Origin: an uncultured Prevotella sp.
GTDB lineage: Bacteria; Bacteroidota; Bacteroidia; Bacteroidales; Bacteroidaceae
Assembly: GCA_900548585.1 (NCBI GenBank)
Contig: URLI01000034.1
Span: 1 to 23,125, forward strand
Length of the DNA: 23,125 bases
Direction: 5' to 3'
Shown piece by piece: positions 6,960 to 15,410 of this stretch. Numbering within the stretch: the first letter of the stretch is position 1; every line of letters begins with the position of its first letter. The translations under genes and the position numbers were made by a program. The notes beneath the pieces are model-generated. The model was not told the DNA's origin and ran no database searches. It saw nothing but the letters and a program-made list of their open reading frames with translations.

Positions 6960-8054
6960 TTATGGTTGCTGTGTGCTGCTGAACGTTATGCCCCAGTAGC
7001 GGGCGTTGTCATCGCTGCGGTCAGCCTCCACCGCATTCTCGGTCTCGTCGGGCAGGTTGCAGAAGAAGTCGATGCCCGTCCTTTCCTCCAGTTCCCTGAT
7101 GGTTATGTATTCCGTCGTGCTTCCTTTGTAGTGTGGCGACCAGATGCCGAGCGCGTGGTATTTGTCTTTTGCCTTGTCGTAGGAAAGCAGCGCCATGTAG
7201 AAATATTTCGGCACGCGCAGCCCCGCCGCCGTTACCTCTGAGATGTCCTCCGCCTTGTCTATTGTTGCCGCCTTGACGATGTATAGCGTGTCGCAGTCCG
7301 CCGCCGTGGCGTAGGCTCTCACCTTTCCCTCGAGCTGTGACCACACGCCGCTGTTGTGTCCCGTCGCTTGCGGCTGCATGTTGCTCAGGTAGAATGTCTG
7401 GTCGTTCTGTTGCCTTGAGGCGAGGCGGTCGCCCGACGGGCATAGGTGTCCCCGCGAGTAGGTTGACGACGTTGCGCTGTATTGTGCCAGTGTCGTCCGG
7501 TGTGCCGGGTTTGTTATCTTCGGGTCCTCCCTGAAGTTGTCCTTACGCTTGACGTTTTTTGCGAGGTTGGCCTCGTATAGCTCGTAGCACGTCCATCTGT
7601 TGCCGAGTTTCTCGCCGTCCCATTCCAGCGAGAAGTTCACCACGGAGTCTGCGTCGGCATAGTGGGTTATCTCGTATGTGAAGTCCTCGTTGCCCTGGTG
7701 CAGCCTCGGGAACTCCAGTCGCCATGCCTCCCTGTTCCTGCCGAGCTCGTATTCGCCGTTCCTGTTCATGTTCTTGTCGTCGGTCTGCCCTCCGCCTTGC
7801 TCCTCGAATGCCACGAAGAAAATCTGCGAGTAGAGGTAGTCCCGGCACGAGCCGTCCTTCATGTATATCTTTATTCCGAGCGAGTCTTGCGCGCCTCCCT
7901 CACCGAAGATAACGTCAGACTTCTCGATGTTGGCCTTGTCGAATGTCAGCACTGCGCCATTCTTGAACTTGATGTATTCCGGTTTCCTGTTCTCCTGTGC
8001 CACGGTGTCAAACGCAACGGCGAGCAGTGACAGCATCAATATGTATTTTTTCAT
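6960..8054 (-). CDS. secreted DNA/RNA non-specific endonuclease (His-Me finger)
   Basis: A 364-aa exported protein. Residues 1-19 form a signal peptide (charged MKK, hydrophobic ILMLSLLAVAF, likely cleavage before Gln20). Residues about 25-85 are a small beta-rich domain of unknown role. Residues about 130-345 are a NUC-type endonuclease domain: the signature SRGHLCPSGDR holds the general base His203, and NSGVWSQLE supplies the metal-binding Asn234 and Glu242. Such enzymes cut DNA and RNA without sequence specificity outside the cytoplasm, for example for nutrient acquisition or degrading extracellular DNA. The ATG at 8054 gives the signal peptide directly. The gene lies 57 bp downstream of the other exported protein with no terminator between them, so the two are probably one operon. 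No immunity protein is seen alongside, which fits export rather than an intracellular toxin. Confidence 0.9.
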   Translation of the reverse strand: MKKYILMLSLLAVAFDTVAQENRKPEYIKFKNGAVLTFDKANIEKSDVIFGEGGAQDSLGIKIYMKDGSCRDYLYSQIFFVAFEEQGGGQTDDKNMNRNGEYELGRNREAWRLEFPRLHQGNEDFTYEITHYADADSVVNFSLEWDGEKLGNRWTCYELYEANLAKNVKRKDNFREDPKITNPAHRTTLAQYSATSSTYSRGHLCPSGDRLASRQQNDQTFYLSNMQPQATGHNSGVWSQLEGKVRAYATAADCDTLYIVKAATIDKAEDISEVTAAGLRVPKYFYMALLSYDKAKDKYHALGIWSPHYKGSTTEYITIRELEERTGIDFFCNLPDETENAVEADRSDDNARYWGITFSSTQQP

Positions 8055-8111
8055 GGTAAATGTTTCAAAAATGTTTTATTGTCATTAAACTGTTCTTATC
8101 AATGTCTTTCG

Positions 8112-9869
8112 TCATTTCACGACAAATTTCCTGCCTCCCATGATGTATATTCCCTTCGGCAGTTGTTTTGTGCCGCGTCCCGTGTATTGCCCGTTCAGGT
8201 TGTAGACGCGCGCCTCGCCAGTTCCCGTGCTGGTGCTGTCCTGCGCCGCGCCAATTCCCACGGTGACGCCTCCCTCGGTGTCGATCCTGGCGTCTGTGAC
8301 CGTTGCCGGCACGATGAAATATGCGCTAATGCCTGGGATTTTGTTCGTTTCGCCTTCTGCCGGCCAGTACAGGTTGTTGTCTTGTCCGAGCAGGCGTTCC
8401 GTCTTGTCGGTCTTCAGTTCGTGTGGGCTGTAAATGCCCACGAAGTGGAAGCCTCCGTACTCTATGTCCTGTGCCGCCGCGTTGGTCAGCGTCACGTCCT
8501 TGTATGCCGGGTTCTCCATGTCTTCTGTGGGTTTGTACAGGTAAGGCACTCCAGCCTCGATGCTTTGCGCCTCCTCGAAGATCATCACGTTGCCTTCCGC
8601 GCTCTTGTATCTGCGTAGCATCCCTTCCACGTTTTCAATGCCGAAGGGCAGCGTCACCGTGTTCCAGCATCCGGCGTTGAAAGCCCTCTTCAGCCTCACC
8701 GATGCGTTTGCGATGTTGCTTTCCGGCATGGCAAAGTCCTTGTCCTCGTCGATTACGTATGTCACTGGCCGGAACTCCTGTTCCTCCACGTCGTGTATCG
8801 TTGTTTTCTCCACCCTGTTATATACGGGGCGCAGCTCGCAGTTCCCGCCGTCCGCCGGGAACACAATCGCCGAGAGGTCAACTATTGCGTTGTCGTATGG
8901 CATCTGGAAGAACTGCTCCGCGCCGAGTCCGTGTGCGTTGTTGATGCTCACCGTCTTGCCGTCGGCCATGGTTTTTCCTCCGTTTACTGTTGTTTCCTTG
9001 ATTGCCACCCAGCCGGCGAGGTGGTTCTTGCAGTCGTCCACGCTAATATCTGTTGGCACAATGTCGTTTTCCGTTACCGGCTCCGCAATGACTATCGTCT
9101 CAGAGTTGGTCTTTCCGGTGGCCTCGAGCACAGTGACGTCGCCTGTGCTTGTCTTCTTTCCGTATATGTATCCCGCTATGTGCTGGTTGTAACGCAGTGC
9201 CGGTGTGGTCTTTATCTCCTTGAAGAACACTTTCGTGTCTTTGTCGCTTATGTATGCGTTGCCCTCGCCGTCTGCGAACAGCACGCGTGCCATGTCCCCG
9301 TCGGCAATGTAGAGATGCACCTCCGTGCTGTCCTCCACGTCCTTCAGGGCTTTCAGTCCCTTCACCTCAATCACTGGTTTCGGCGCGGGTCCGTTGTCAT
9401 ATTCAACGGTAATCCTCTTTATGTATATTGCCTTCGAGCTTGTCTGGGTGTAGTTAAGCGCGATTTTCCCCGCCGCGTTGCCCGCGAATTCATATTCCGT
9501 GTTAGTGTTGGTCAGGGAGCAGGTGTTTCCGAAAGTCTGTTCGCCGATCGTCACCGTGAGCTGCGCATTGGTGCTGTTTGCTCCGCTCGTCTCGATTTTA
9601 ACCGATGTGACGTTGCCGGTAATGCCTTCTGCTGACAGCGTTATTGCCGTTGCCGGCTTCTTGCCGCTGCCGATTTGCTGCCCCTTTGTGTTGTCATAGC
9701 CAAAGTATCCCGCGTCAGTCTGCAGCGTCCATTCAACGCCGCCGAGGTCCTGTGTCCCGTTTTCGGAGAACACCTTTCCTGTAAATTCATAGGTGTAGGT
9801 TTCGGCGTTTGCCGGGCTCGCCCACACAGCCAATAACAGGAACGTAGTGAGTCGTAACAATCTTCTCAT
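8112..9869 (-). CDS. exported protein with OB-fold-like segment and C-terminal sorting-type tail, function unknown
   Basis: A 585-aa protein with a signal peptide (residues 1-22, cleavage after SPANA). Residues about 25-158 look like a beta-sandwich (KITVEY-type ending). Residues about 172-262 resemble the OB-fold-like modules of Bacteroidetes secreted proteins (VLFADGEGNAYISDKD followed by a second strand set). Residues about 385-525 match a module often seen in Prevotella exported proteins (NAGCWNTVTLPFGI...). The end, about 553-585 (VYNLNGQ, LPKGIYIMGGRKFVVK), resembles a short type IX-like C-terminal domain, suggesting surface display or release; this is inferred from pattern only. It shares a - strand transcription unit with the endonuclease downstream, so a role in binding extracellular nucleic acid is possible but unproven. 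A promoter-like -7 box lies about 65 bp upstream of the ATG. Confidence 0.8.
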   Translation of the reverse strand: MRRLLRLTTFLLLAVWASPANAETYTYEFTGKVFSENGTQDLGGVEWTLQTDAGYFGYDNTKGQQIGSGKKPATAITLSAEGITGNVTSVKIETSGANSTNAQLTVTIGEQTFGNTCSLTNTNTEYEFAGNAAGKIALNYTQTSSKAIYIKRITVEYDNGPAPKPVIEVKGLKALKDVEDSTEVHLYIADGDMARVLFADGEGNAYISDKDTKVFFKEIKTTPALRYNQHIAGYIYGKKTSTGDVTVLEATGKTNSETIVIAEPVTENDIVPTDISVDDCKNHLAGWVAIKETTVNGGKTMADGKTVSINNAHGLGAEQFFQMPYDNAIVDLSAIVFPADGGNCELRPVYNRVEKTTIHDVEEQEFRPVTYVIDEDKDFAMPESNIANASVRLKRAFNAGCWNTVTLPFGIENVEGMLRRYKSAEGNVMIFEEAQSIEAGVPYLYKPTEDMENPAYKDVTLTNAAAQDIEYGGFHFVGIYSPHELKTDKTERLLGQDNNLYWPAEGETNKIPGISAYFIVPATVTDARIDTEGGVTVGIGAAQDSTSTGTGEARVYNLNGQYTGRGTKQLPKGIYIMGGRKFVVK

Positions 9870-9935
9870 ATCACCAATTTTTTTTAAGTTAATATTTTTA
9901 TATCGCTATATGTTGTAAAACACAATCTATGCCTG

Positions 9936-9943
9936 CAAAGTTA
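9936..9943 (-). promoter_or_regulatory. -7 box for the exported protein/endonuclease unit
   Basis: On the - strand this reads TAACTTTG followed by CAGG, a canonical Bacteroidetes -7 element, 66 bp before the start codon in an AT-rich leader. No clear TTTG is seen at the expected upstream distance. Confidence 0.6.
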
Positions 9944-10036
9944 ATACTTTTTATTTTAAAAACGCATCATTTTTGCCGGATTTGACAAGAGACAACAACA
10001 ACCAGTCTGCCTCGCAGAGTCAATCAGCCCGGGATA

Positions 10037-10057
10037 TAATGACCGGTTTTGGTTGAA
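10037..10057 (+). repeat. dispersed intergenic repeat, copy B
   Basis: The sequence TAATGACCGGTTTTGGTTGAA matches copies C and E over the consensus AATGACMGRTTYWGGTTVAA. It lies in the 226-bp gap between the second CHR gene's 3' end and the exported protein's promoter; apart from that promoter nothing else is recognised in the gap. Confidence 0.55.
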
Positions 10058-10095
10058 ATGCATCGACAGGCCGTTGCCTTGATTTCTTCATTACA

Positions 10096-10671
10096 TCAAT
10101 ATAGCAGCAGCAATCCGGCGAAGCCACTGTACGCAATCATTCTTATGGGGTTGATCTTGACATATTTTGTTCCTACGAAACACGCCACGAACAATGCCAC
10201 GCTGATCCAGAAACGCCAGGGGGTCACCGACGGCGTGCCGAAGTTCTCGGGGGTCATGAGCATGAGGGTCGCCGCTCCAAGCAGTCCGACGACGGCGGGG
10301 CGCAGCCCTGAGAACACGCTCCTCGCTATCGGCGTGTCCGTGTACTTGACAAACATACGGCTTATCAATATCATCAATATCATTGACGGAAGAACCAGCG
10401 CGAATGTGGCGGTGGCACTGCCAAGCACCGCCATGATGCCGTTGTAGCCGGCATGTTTCACGGCGGAATAGCCACAGTAGGTGGCGGAGTTGATGCCGAT
10501 CGGCCCCGGGGTCATCTGGCTTATCGCCACTATGTCCGTGAACTCACTCATGGTGAGCCAGCCGTGAGTGCGCACCACCTCGTTCTGTATCAGCGACAAC
10601 ATGCCGTAGCCGCCGCCGAAACCGAAGAGGCCGATTTCAAAGAATGTTATGAACAGGTATAAGTATATCAT
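10096..10671 (-). CDS. chrA: chromate transporter family protein (CHR domain, half-length), second of a pair
   Basis: A 191-aa hydrophobic protein consisting of one CHR domain. It carries the family signatures GLFGFGGGYGMLS near the N-terminus (about residues 14-26) and SQMTPGPIGINSATYCGY (about 51-68), followed by several further membrane segments. Full-length ChrA proteins have two such domains in one chain of about 400 aa; here they are split over two adjacent genes, the short-chain arrangement, in which both halves are thought to be needed together. In this family the pumped substrate is chromate in the studied members, but in gut and oral anaerobes the real substrate is not established. 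It starts 55 bp downstream of the first half. Confidence 0.87.
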   Translation of the reverse strand: MIYLYLFITFFEIGLFGFGGGYGMLSLIQNEVVRTHGWLTMSEFTDIVAISQMTPGPIGINSATYCGYSAVKHAGYNGIMAVLGSATATFALVLPSMILMILISRMFVKYTDTPIARSVFSGLRPAVVGLLGAATLMLMTPENFGTPSVTPWRFWISVALFVACFVGTKYVKINPIRMIAYSGFAGLLLLY

Positions 10672-10726
10672 ATTGGCTTGCAGGGTCTCATGTGTTTCAT
10701 TTCACTGTTGTTCATTCCGCGTCACG

Positions 10727-11278
10727 CTATTCCGTGGGCTTCACATACTTGCCATACACATATCCGCACAAACCGGCAGCGATGATTATTATTATCGGGG
10801 ATATGCCGAGTGCGTAGATTGCCAGCGCGCACGCGATTGGGATCCAGCAGTTGGAAAACGTTATCCTCGCGCTCTTGGCAAGGTTGAACGTCGGCACGGC
10901 AATCAGCGCAACCACGGCGGGGCGTATGCCGTTGAATATCGAGGCGATGATCTTGTTGTCACGGAACTGATGGAAGAACATCGCTATGAGCAGGATGATG
11001 AGGAACGAAGGCAGGGCGGCGCCGGCCGTGGTGCATATCGCCCCCTTTGTCCCGCGAAGCTTGTAGCCGATGAACGTGCTGATGTTCACGGCGAACACAC
11101 CGGGAGTGCTCTGGGCGATGGCGATGAGGTCGAGCAGCTCCTCCTTTTCCACCCAGTGGTGCTTGTCCACCACCTCTGTCTCGATGATGGGTATCATGGC
11201 ATAGCCGCCGCCGAACGTCACGGCGCCAATTTTGAAGAAAGTCTTGAACGACTCCAAATAAACCCTGTCCAAAGCCAC
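10727..11278 (-). CDS. chrA: chromate transporter family protein (CHR domain, half-length), first of a pair
   Basis: A 183-aa membrane protein with one CHR domain: FFKIGAVTFGGGYAMIPIIE near the N-terminus and AQSTPGVFAVNISTFIGY in the middle, then hydrophobic helices ending in a short charged tail. It is paired with the similar half downstream and lies 31 bp after purL on the same strand, so it may be read through from the purL promoter. No functional link between purine synthesis and anion export is known to me; the linkage may simply be a conserved gene order. The two halves share the GGGY and TPG signatures but differ elsewhere, as expected for an antiparallel heteromeric pair. Confidence 0.87.
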   Translation of the reverse strand: MALDRVYLESFKTFFKIGAVTFGGGYAMIPIIETEVVDKHHWVEKEELLDLIAIAQSTPGVFAVNISTFIGYKLRGTKGAICTTAGAALPSFLIILLIAMFFHQFRDNKIIASIFNGIRPAVVALIAVPTFNLAKSARITFSNCWIPIACALAIYALGISPIIIIIAAGLCGYVYGKYVKPTE

Positions 11279-11309
11279 TCCTATATATATTATATGTCGC
11301 TGGAGGAAC

Positions 11310-14300
11310 TCACACGCGCTCCTCTATCCACCTGCGTGCGTTTACGAACGCCTCGATCCACGGCGTCACCTCGTCGCCACGGCGGCCGCGCGGGTACCAT
11401 CCGTTCTGCCACGGGAATATGGCACGCTCAAGGTGCGGCATCATGGCGAGGTGGCGGCCGTCCTCTGAGCAGATGCCCGCCACGTCATAGTCGCTGCCGT
11501 TGGGGTTGGCGGGGTAGTCGTGGTGGTTGTATCTCGCCACGATGTTGTACTCGCTTTCTGCCTTTGGCAGCGAGAACTTGCCTTCGCCGTGAGCGACCCA
11601 GATGCCGAGTTTGCTGCCGCTCAGAGAGCCGAGCATCACGCTTTCGTTCTCGGGGATGGCGAGCGTAACGAAGCAACTCTCGAACTTATGGCTGTCGTTG
11701 TGCAGCATCCTCGCGCGCCTGTCGCCGCCCCGCTCCTCAAGCAGACCGAGTTCCACCATCAGCTGGCAGCCGTTGCATATCCCGAGCGAGAGCGTGTCCT
11801 CGCGTGCATAGAACCTGTCGAGAGCCTCCTTCGCTTTGGGATTGAAGAGGAACGCGCCAGCCCATCCCTTGGCACTGCCGAGAACGTCGGAGTTTGAGAA
11901 GCCGCCGCAGAACACGATCATGTTCACCTCGTCGAGCGTCTCGCGCCCGCTGATGAGGTCGGTCATCATGACATCCTTCACGTCGAACCCGGCGAGCCAC
12001 AGCGAGTAGGCCATCTCGCGCTCGCCGTTGGTGCCTTTCTCGCGGATTATCGCAGCCTTTGCCCGCTGTGGCTTAGGCTTCGCTCCGCAGGCGTTGTCCG
12101 CGATCCTCGCGTCTCTCAGCGCATCCAGTCCGTATTGCGCCAGCTTCCCCGTGAAACCGTCGCAGAACTTCATCTCCACCGGATGGCTCGCATAGTTCCT
12201 CGCCCGTTCGTCCGCGCAGCCGTTGAAACTCTGCCGGCGGTCGAGCAGGTGCGATGTCTCATACCACGCGTCGCGCATGCGGTTGATGTCGAAGCAGTGG
12301 CAGAAGTTGTCCTTCTGCACGACGATATAACGCGGCGCGTTTGGCTTGCCTATCGCGGCATAGCATATACCAGCATCGCCAAGTATGTTCTCCACCTTCG
12401 CCTTGTCGCCGTCTGCCACCTGGATCACAACTCCCGGGTTTTCGGCAAACAGCATCTTCACAATGTCATCGCCGCCGAAGCCAGCGAGGTCTATGTCAAT
12501 TCCGCCCTCGCGGTTGGCGAACGTCATCTCCAGCAATGTGGTTATCAGTCCTCCGGCGCTTATGTCGTGTCCCGCCATGACGAGGCCTTTCTTGATCAAA
12601 TCCTGAACGGCGTTGAACGCATTGCGGAAATATTCCGGGTCTCTCACCGTCGGCACGTCACTGCCCACCTTTCCGCACGACTGTGCGAAGGCGCTTCCGC
12701 CGAGGCGTTGGTCGTCGTATGAGAAGTCTATGTGGTAGAGCGTCGTGGCCTTGTCGTTCACCATGACCGGCGAAACCACGCTCCTCACGTCTGCCACCTC
12801 GCCTCCCGAACTGACGATGACCGTCCCCGGGGCGATTATCTTGTCGCCATTGGGATATTGCTGGCTCATCGACAGCGAGTCCTTGCCGGTCGGCACGTTT
12901 ACATGCAGTTCGCAGCAGAAGTCCGAGAGAGCCTTCACCGCCGCGTAGAGCCTTGCATCCTCGCCTTTCTGCGAGCGGCACGGCCACATCCAGTTTGCCG
13001 ACAGCGACACGCTGTCGAGGCCGTCCTCAAGCGGTGCCCACACAATGTTCGTAAGCGATTCGGCAACCGACAGCACGCTGCCTGCCGCCGGGTTTGCCAG
13101 TCCTGCCTGCGGTGCGTGTCCCAGCGCGGTGGCTATGCCCTTGCGGCCACGGTAGTCGAGTGCAACCACGCCGCAGTCGCTCAGCGGCAACTGCAGCTCG
13201 CCTTGGCACTGCTGCCGCGCCACCTTGCCGGTGACCGAGCGGTCGACCTTGTTAGTGAGCCAGTCCTTGCACGCCACGGCCTCTAACGAGAGAACACGGC
13301 TAAGCATTGAGTCGAGGGAATCCTGATTGCCCTGACAAGTCTGAGTTGTCACGTTCTCATACTCCCTCACGACGGTCTCGTCTTTCATCACCGTCACGGG
13401 CGAGTGCCCGAACATCTGCGCAACGTCGAGGTCAAACGGCTTAGTGCCGTCTCCCTGACGGAAAGAGAAATGCGCGTCGCCGGTTGTCTCGCCAACCACA
13501 TACAGCGGTGCGCGCTCACGTTCGGCGATGCGGCGCACATGGTCGATGTGCCTCTCGTCGATGAGCAGCCCCATGCGCTCCTGGCTCTCGTTTGCTATTA
13601 TCTCCTTTGCCGACAGCGTCTTGTCGCCTATCGGCAGTTTCGTCATGTCGATCTCACCGCCACAGTCCTCGACAAGCTCCGACAGGCAGTTGACGTGCCC
13701 TGCGCTGCCGTGGTCGTGGATGCTTACAACTGGGTTCACCTCCTCCTCGCACAACGCCCTTACGAGGTTGTATGCCCGTTTCTGCATCTCTGGGTTGGCA
13801 CGCTGTATGGCATTGAGCTCGATGCCGTTGCCATACCGTCCTGTGTCCACCGACGACACCGAGCCGCCTCCAAGCCCGATGCGGTAGTTGTCGCCGCCCA
13901 CCACGACGATCTTGTTGCCGGGCTGCGGCTCTTTCTTCAGGCAGTCGCGCTTTGTGCCGTAGCCCACGCCGCCTGCCAGCATTATCACCTTGTCGTAGGC
14001 ATATTTCTCATCGCCCTCGCGGTGCTCGAACGTCAGCACCGAGCCGGCAATGAGCGGTTGCCCGAACTTGTTGCCGAAGTCTGAGGCGCCGTTCGATGCC
14101 TTTATCAATATCTGCCCCGGTGTCTGGTAGAGCCACTCGCGGACGGGCAGCAACTCCTCCCACGGTCTTGCGCCGCAGGATTTGTCAGGGTCGTCAAGCC
14201 GTGGGTATGCGGTCATATATACGGCAGTCCCGGCGATTGGCCACGAGCCGGTGCCTCCGCCCATGCGGTCGCGTATCTCGCCCCCCGTGCCGGTCGCCGC

Positions 14301-15095
14301 GCCGTTGAAAGGCTCCACGGTAGTGGGGAAATTGTGCGTCTCCGCCTTCAGCGATATGACGCTCTCTATCTCCTTGACGCGGAACCAGTCGCTCGTAGAC
14401 TGGTCTTCGGGTGCGAACTGCTCCACCACGGGTCCCTGTGAGAACGCCACGTTGTCCTTGTATGCCGATAGTATTTTATGCGGGTTTTCCCTTGTCGTCT
14501 TCTTTATCATGGCAAACAGGCTCGACTCCTTCTCCTCGCCGTCGATGACGAACTTGCCGCCGAAAATCTTGTGGCGGCAGTGCTCGGAGTTTATCTGCGC
14601 GAAGCCGAACACCTCGCTGTCGGTCAGCGGTCGGCGCAGTTGTGCCTCGACGGTGTGCAGGTACTCGATTTCCGCCGCCGAGAGAGCAAGCCCTTCCTGC
14701 TCGTTGTATTCCTCAAGGTTTTCCACATGCCTTATCGGGTCTGGCTCGTGCTTCACGGAGAACACCTCCTGGTCGAGCCTTCTGTACATGCGCTGCAGCA
14801 TCTTGTCGTGGCTGGCGGTCTCGTCATGCACGGGGAAGAACTCCTCGATGCGCGCTATGCCGCTGATGTTCATGTTCTGTGTTATCTCAACGGCGTTGGT
14901 GCTCCACGGCGTCACCATCTCGTGCCGTGGCCCCACGAAGAAGCCCTCAACCGTTTCCTGCGCCTTTCCATTGTGTGAGAGCAACCCTGCGTCGCCGTAT
15001 AGCCAGCGCAGCTTGTCAATTTCCTGAACACTCAACTGATGGTCAACCTCAGTCGCGATGATGTTGTTTGCCTGTGTCTTGAAGAAAAATATCAT
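11310..15095 (-). CDS. purL: phosphoribosylformylglycinamidine synthase, single-chain type
   Basis: A 1261-aa enzyme for the fourth step of purine synthesis: FGAR plus glutamine plus ATP gives FGAM. The order matches the large PurL: an N-terminal PurS-like part, a linker region (VFGFAQINSEHCRHKIFGG, about residues 161-179), two AIR-synthase-like halves (ETHNFPTTVEPFNGAATGTG; DDQRLGGSAFAQ), and a C-terminal class I glutamine amidotransferase. In the latter, GICNGCQ carries the nucleophile Cys1107, and HDYPANPNGS near the end supplies part of the conserved active-site region. The length is close to other single-chain PurL proteins (about 1230-1300 aa). The ATG at 15095 follows a -7 box 32 bp upstream. 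The gene is divergent from purD, so two purine genes share one intergenic control region. Confidence 0.97.
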   Translation of the reverse strand: MIFFFKTQANNIIATEVDHQLSVQEIDKLRWLYGDAGLLSHNGKAQETVEGFFVGPRHEMVTPWSTNAVEITQNMNISGIARIEEFFPVHDETASHDKMLQRMYRRLDQEVFSVKHEPDPIRHVENLEEYNEQEGLALSAAEIEYLHTVEAQLRRPLTDSEVFGFAQINSEHCRHKIFGGKFVIDGEEKESSLFAMIKKTTRENPHKILSAYKDNVAFSQGPVVEQFAPEDQSTSDWFRVKEIESVISLKAETHNFPTTVEPFNGAATGTGGEIRDRMGGGTGSWPIAGTAVYMTAYPRLDDPDKSCGARPWEELLPVREWLYQTPGQILIKASNGASDFGNKFGQPLIAGSVLTFEHREGDEKYAYDKVIMLAGGVGYGTKRDCLKKEPQPGNKIVVVGGDNYRIGLGGGSVSSVDTGRYGNGIELNAIQRANPEMQKRAYNLVRALCEEEVNPVVSIHDHGSAGHVNCLSELVEDCGGEIDMTKLPIGDKTLSAKEIIANESQERMGLLIDERHIDHVRRIAERERAPLYVVGETTGDAHFSFRQGDGTKPFDLDVAQMFGHSPVTVMKDETVVREYENVTTQTCQGNQDSLDSMLSRVLSLEAVACKDWLTNKVDRSVTGKVARQQCQGELQLPLSDCGVVALDYRGRKGIATALGHAPQAGLANPAAGSVLSVAESLTNIVWAPLEDGLDSVSLSANWMWPCRSQKGEDARLYAAVKALSDFCCELHVNVPTGKDSLSMSQQYPNGDKIIAPGTVIVSSGGEVADVRSVVSPVMVNDKATTLYHIDFSYDDQRLGGSAFAQSCGKVGSDVPTVRDPEYFRNAFNAVQDLIKKGLVMAGHDISAGGLITTLLEMTFANREGGIDIDLAGFGGDDIVKMLFAENPGVVIQVADGDKAKVENILGDAGICYAAIGKPNAPRYIVVQKDNFCHCFDINRMRDAWYETSHLLDRRQSFNGCADERARNYASHPVEMKFCDGFTGKLAQYGLDALRDARIADNACGAKPKPQRAKAAIIREKGTNGEREMAYSLWLAGFDVKDVMMTDLISGRETLDEVNMIVFCGGFSNSDVLGSAKGWAGAFLFNPKAKEALDRFYAREDTLSLGICNGCQLMVELGLLEERGGDRRARMLHNDSHKFESCFVTLAIPENESVMLGSLSGSKLGIWVAHGEGKFSLPKAESEYNIVARYNHHDYPANPNGSDYDVAGICSEDGRHLAMMPHLERAIFPWQNGWYPRGRRGDEVTPWIEAFVNARRWIEERV

Positions 15096-15126
15096 ATTCG
15101 TCAGATGAACTTTATATATAGTGCTG

Positions 15127-15134
15127 CAAAGTTA
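15127..15134 (-). promoter_or_regulatory. -7 box for purL
   Basis: The - strand reads TAACTTTG followed by CAGCAC, a canonical Bacteroidetes -7 element. It lies 31 bp before the purL start. The -33 element is not clear; a TTG lies about 23 bp upstream. Confidence 0.6.
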
Positions 15135-15300
15135 ATAATTTTTTTTCTTTTTACCCACAATCAACACTGCTTCTTTTTATTGCGGACGCATTGTTTTGTA
15201 AAACTCGTAAAACTTGTGTTTGCTTGTTGCCCTTTCAGTCAACAATATGCCACGGGATTCTTTTTTTCCGCAAATTTTCCTATTAGTGCTTTATTTGTTG

Positions 15301-15308
15301 TAACTTTG
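15301..15308 (+). promoter_or_regulatory. -7 box for purD
   Basis: TAACTTTG followed by CAGTCGG fits the Bacteroidetes -7 consensus and faces away from the matching box of purL, about 170 bp apart. A T-rich stretch (15275-15278) lies at -33 distance. Its position rules out purD start codons upstream of about 15315. Confidence 0.65.
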
Positions 15309-15410
15309 CAGTCGGAAAATACAAACGATATGGGAATAAATGCTATAGTACCGAAATATCCGGTGAAGGAAAAGACCGTCTATTTCCCGGAAGTCGAGGT
15401 CAAGAAATCC

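Noticed and set aside
6943..6960. CCCGG-CAG-CCGGG hairpin as a terminator for the endonuclease gene
   Set aside because: The stem is short and is not followed by a T-run on the - strand.
10649..11668. 339-aa + strand open frame
   Set aside because: It runs opposite a CHR gene and the purL 3' end, with Arg/His-rich non-family sequence.
15039..15329. Far-upstream start for purD
   Set aside because: It lies upstream of the purD promoter, overlaps the purL start and encodes Phe-rich low-complexity residues.
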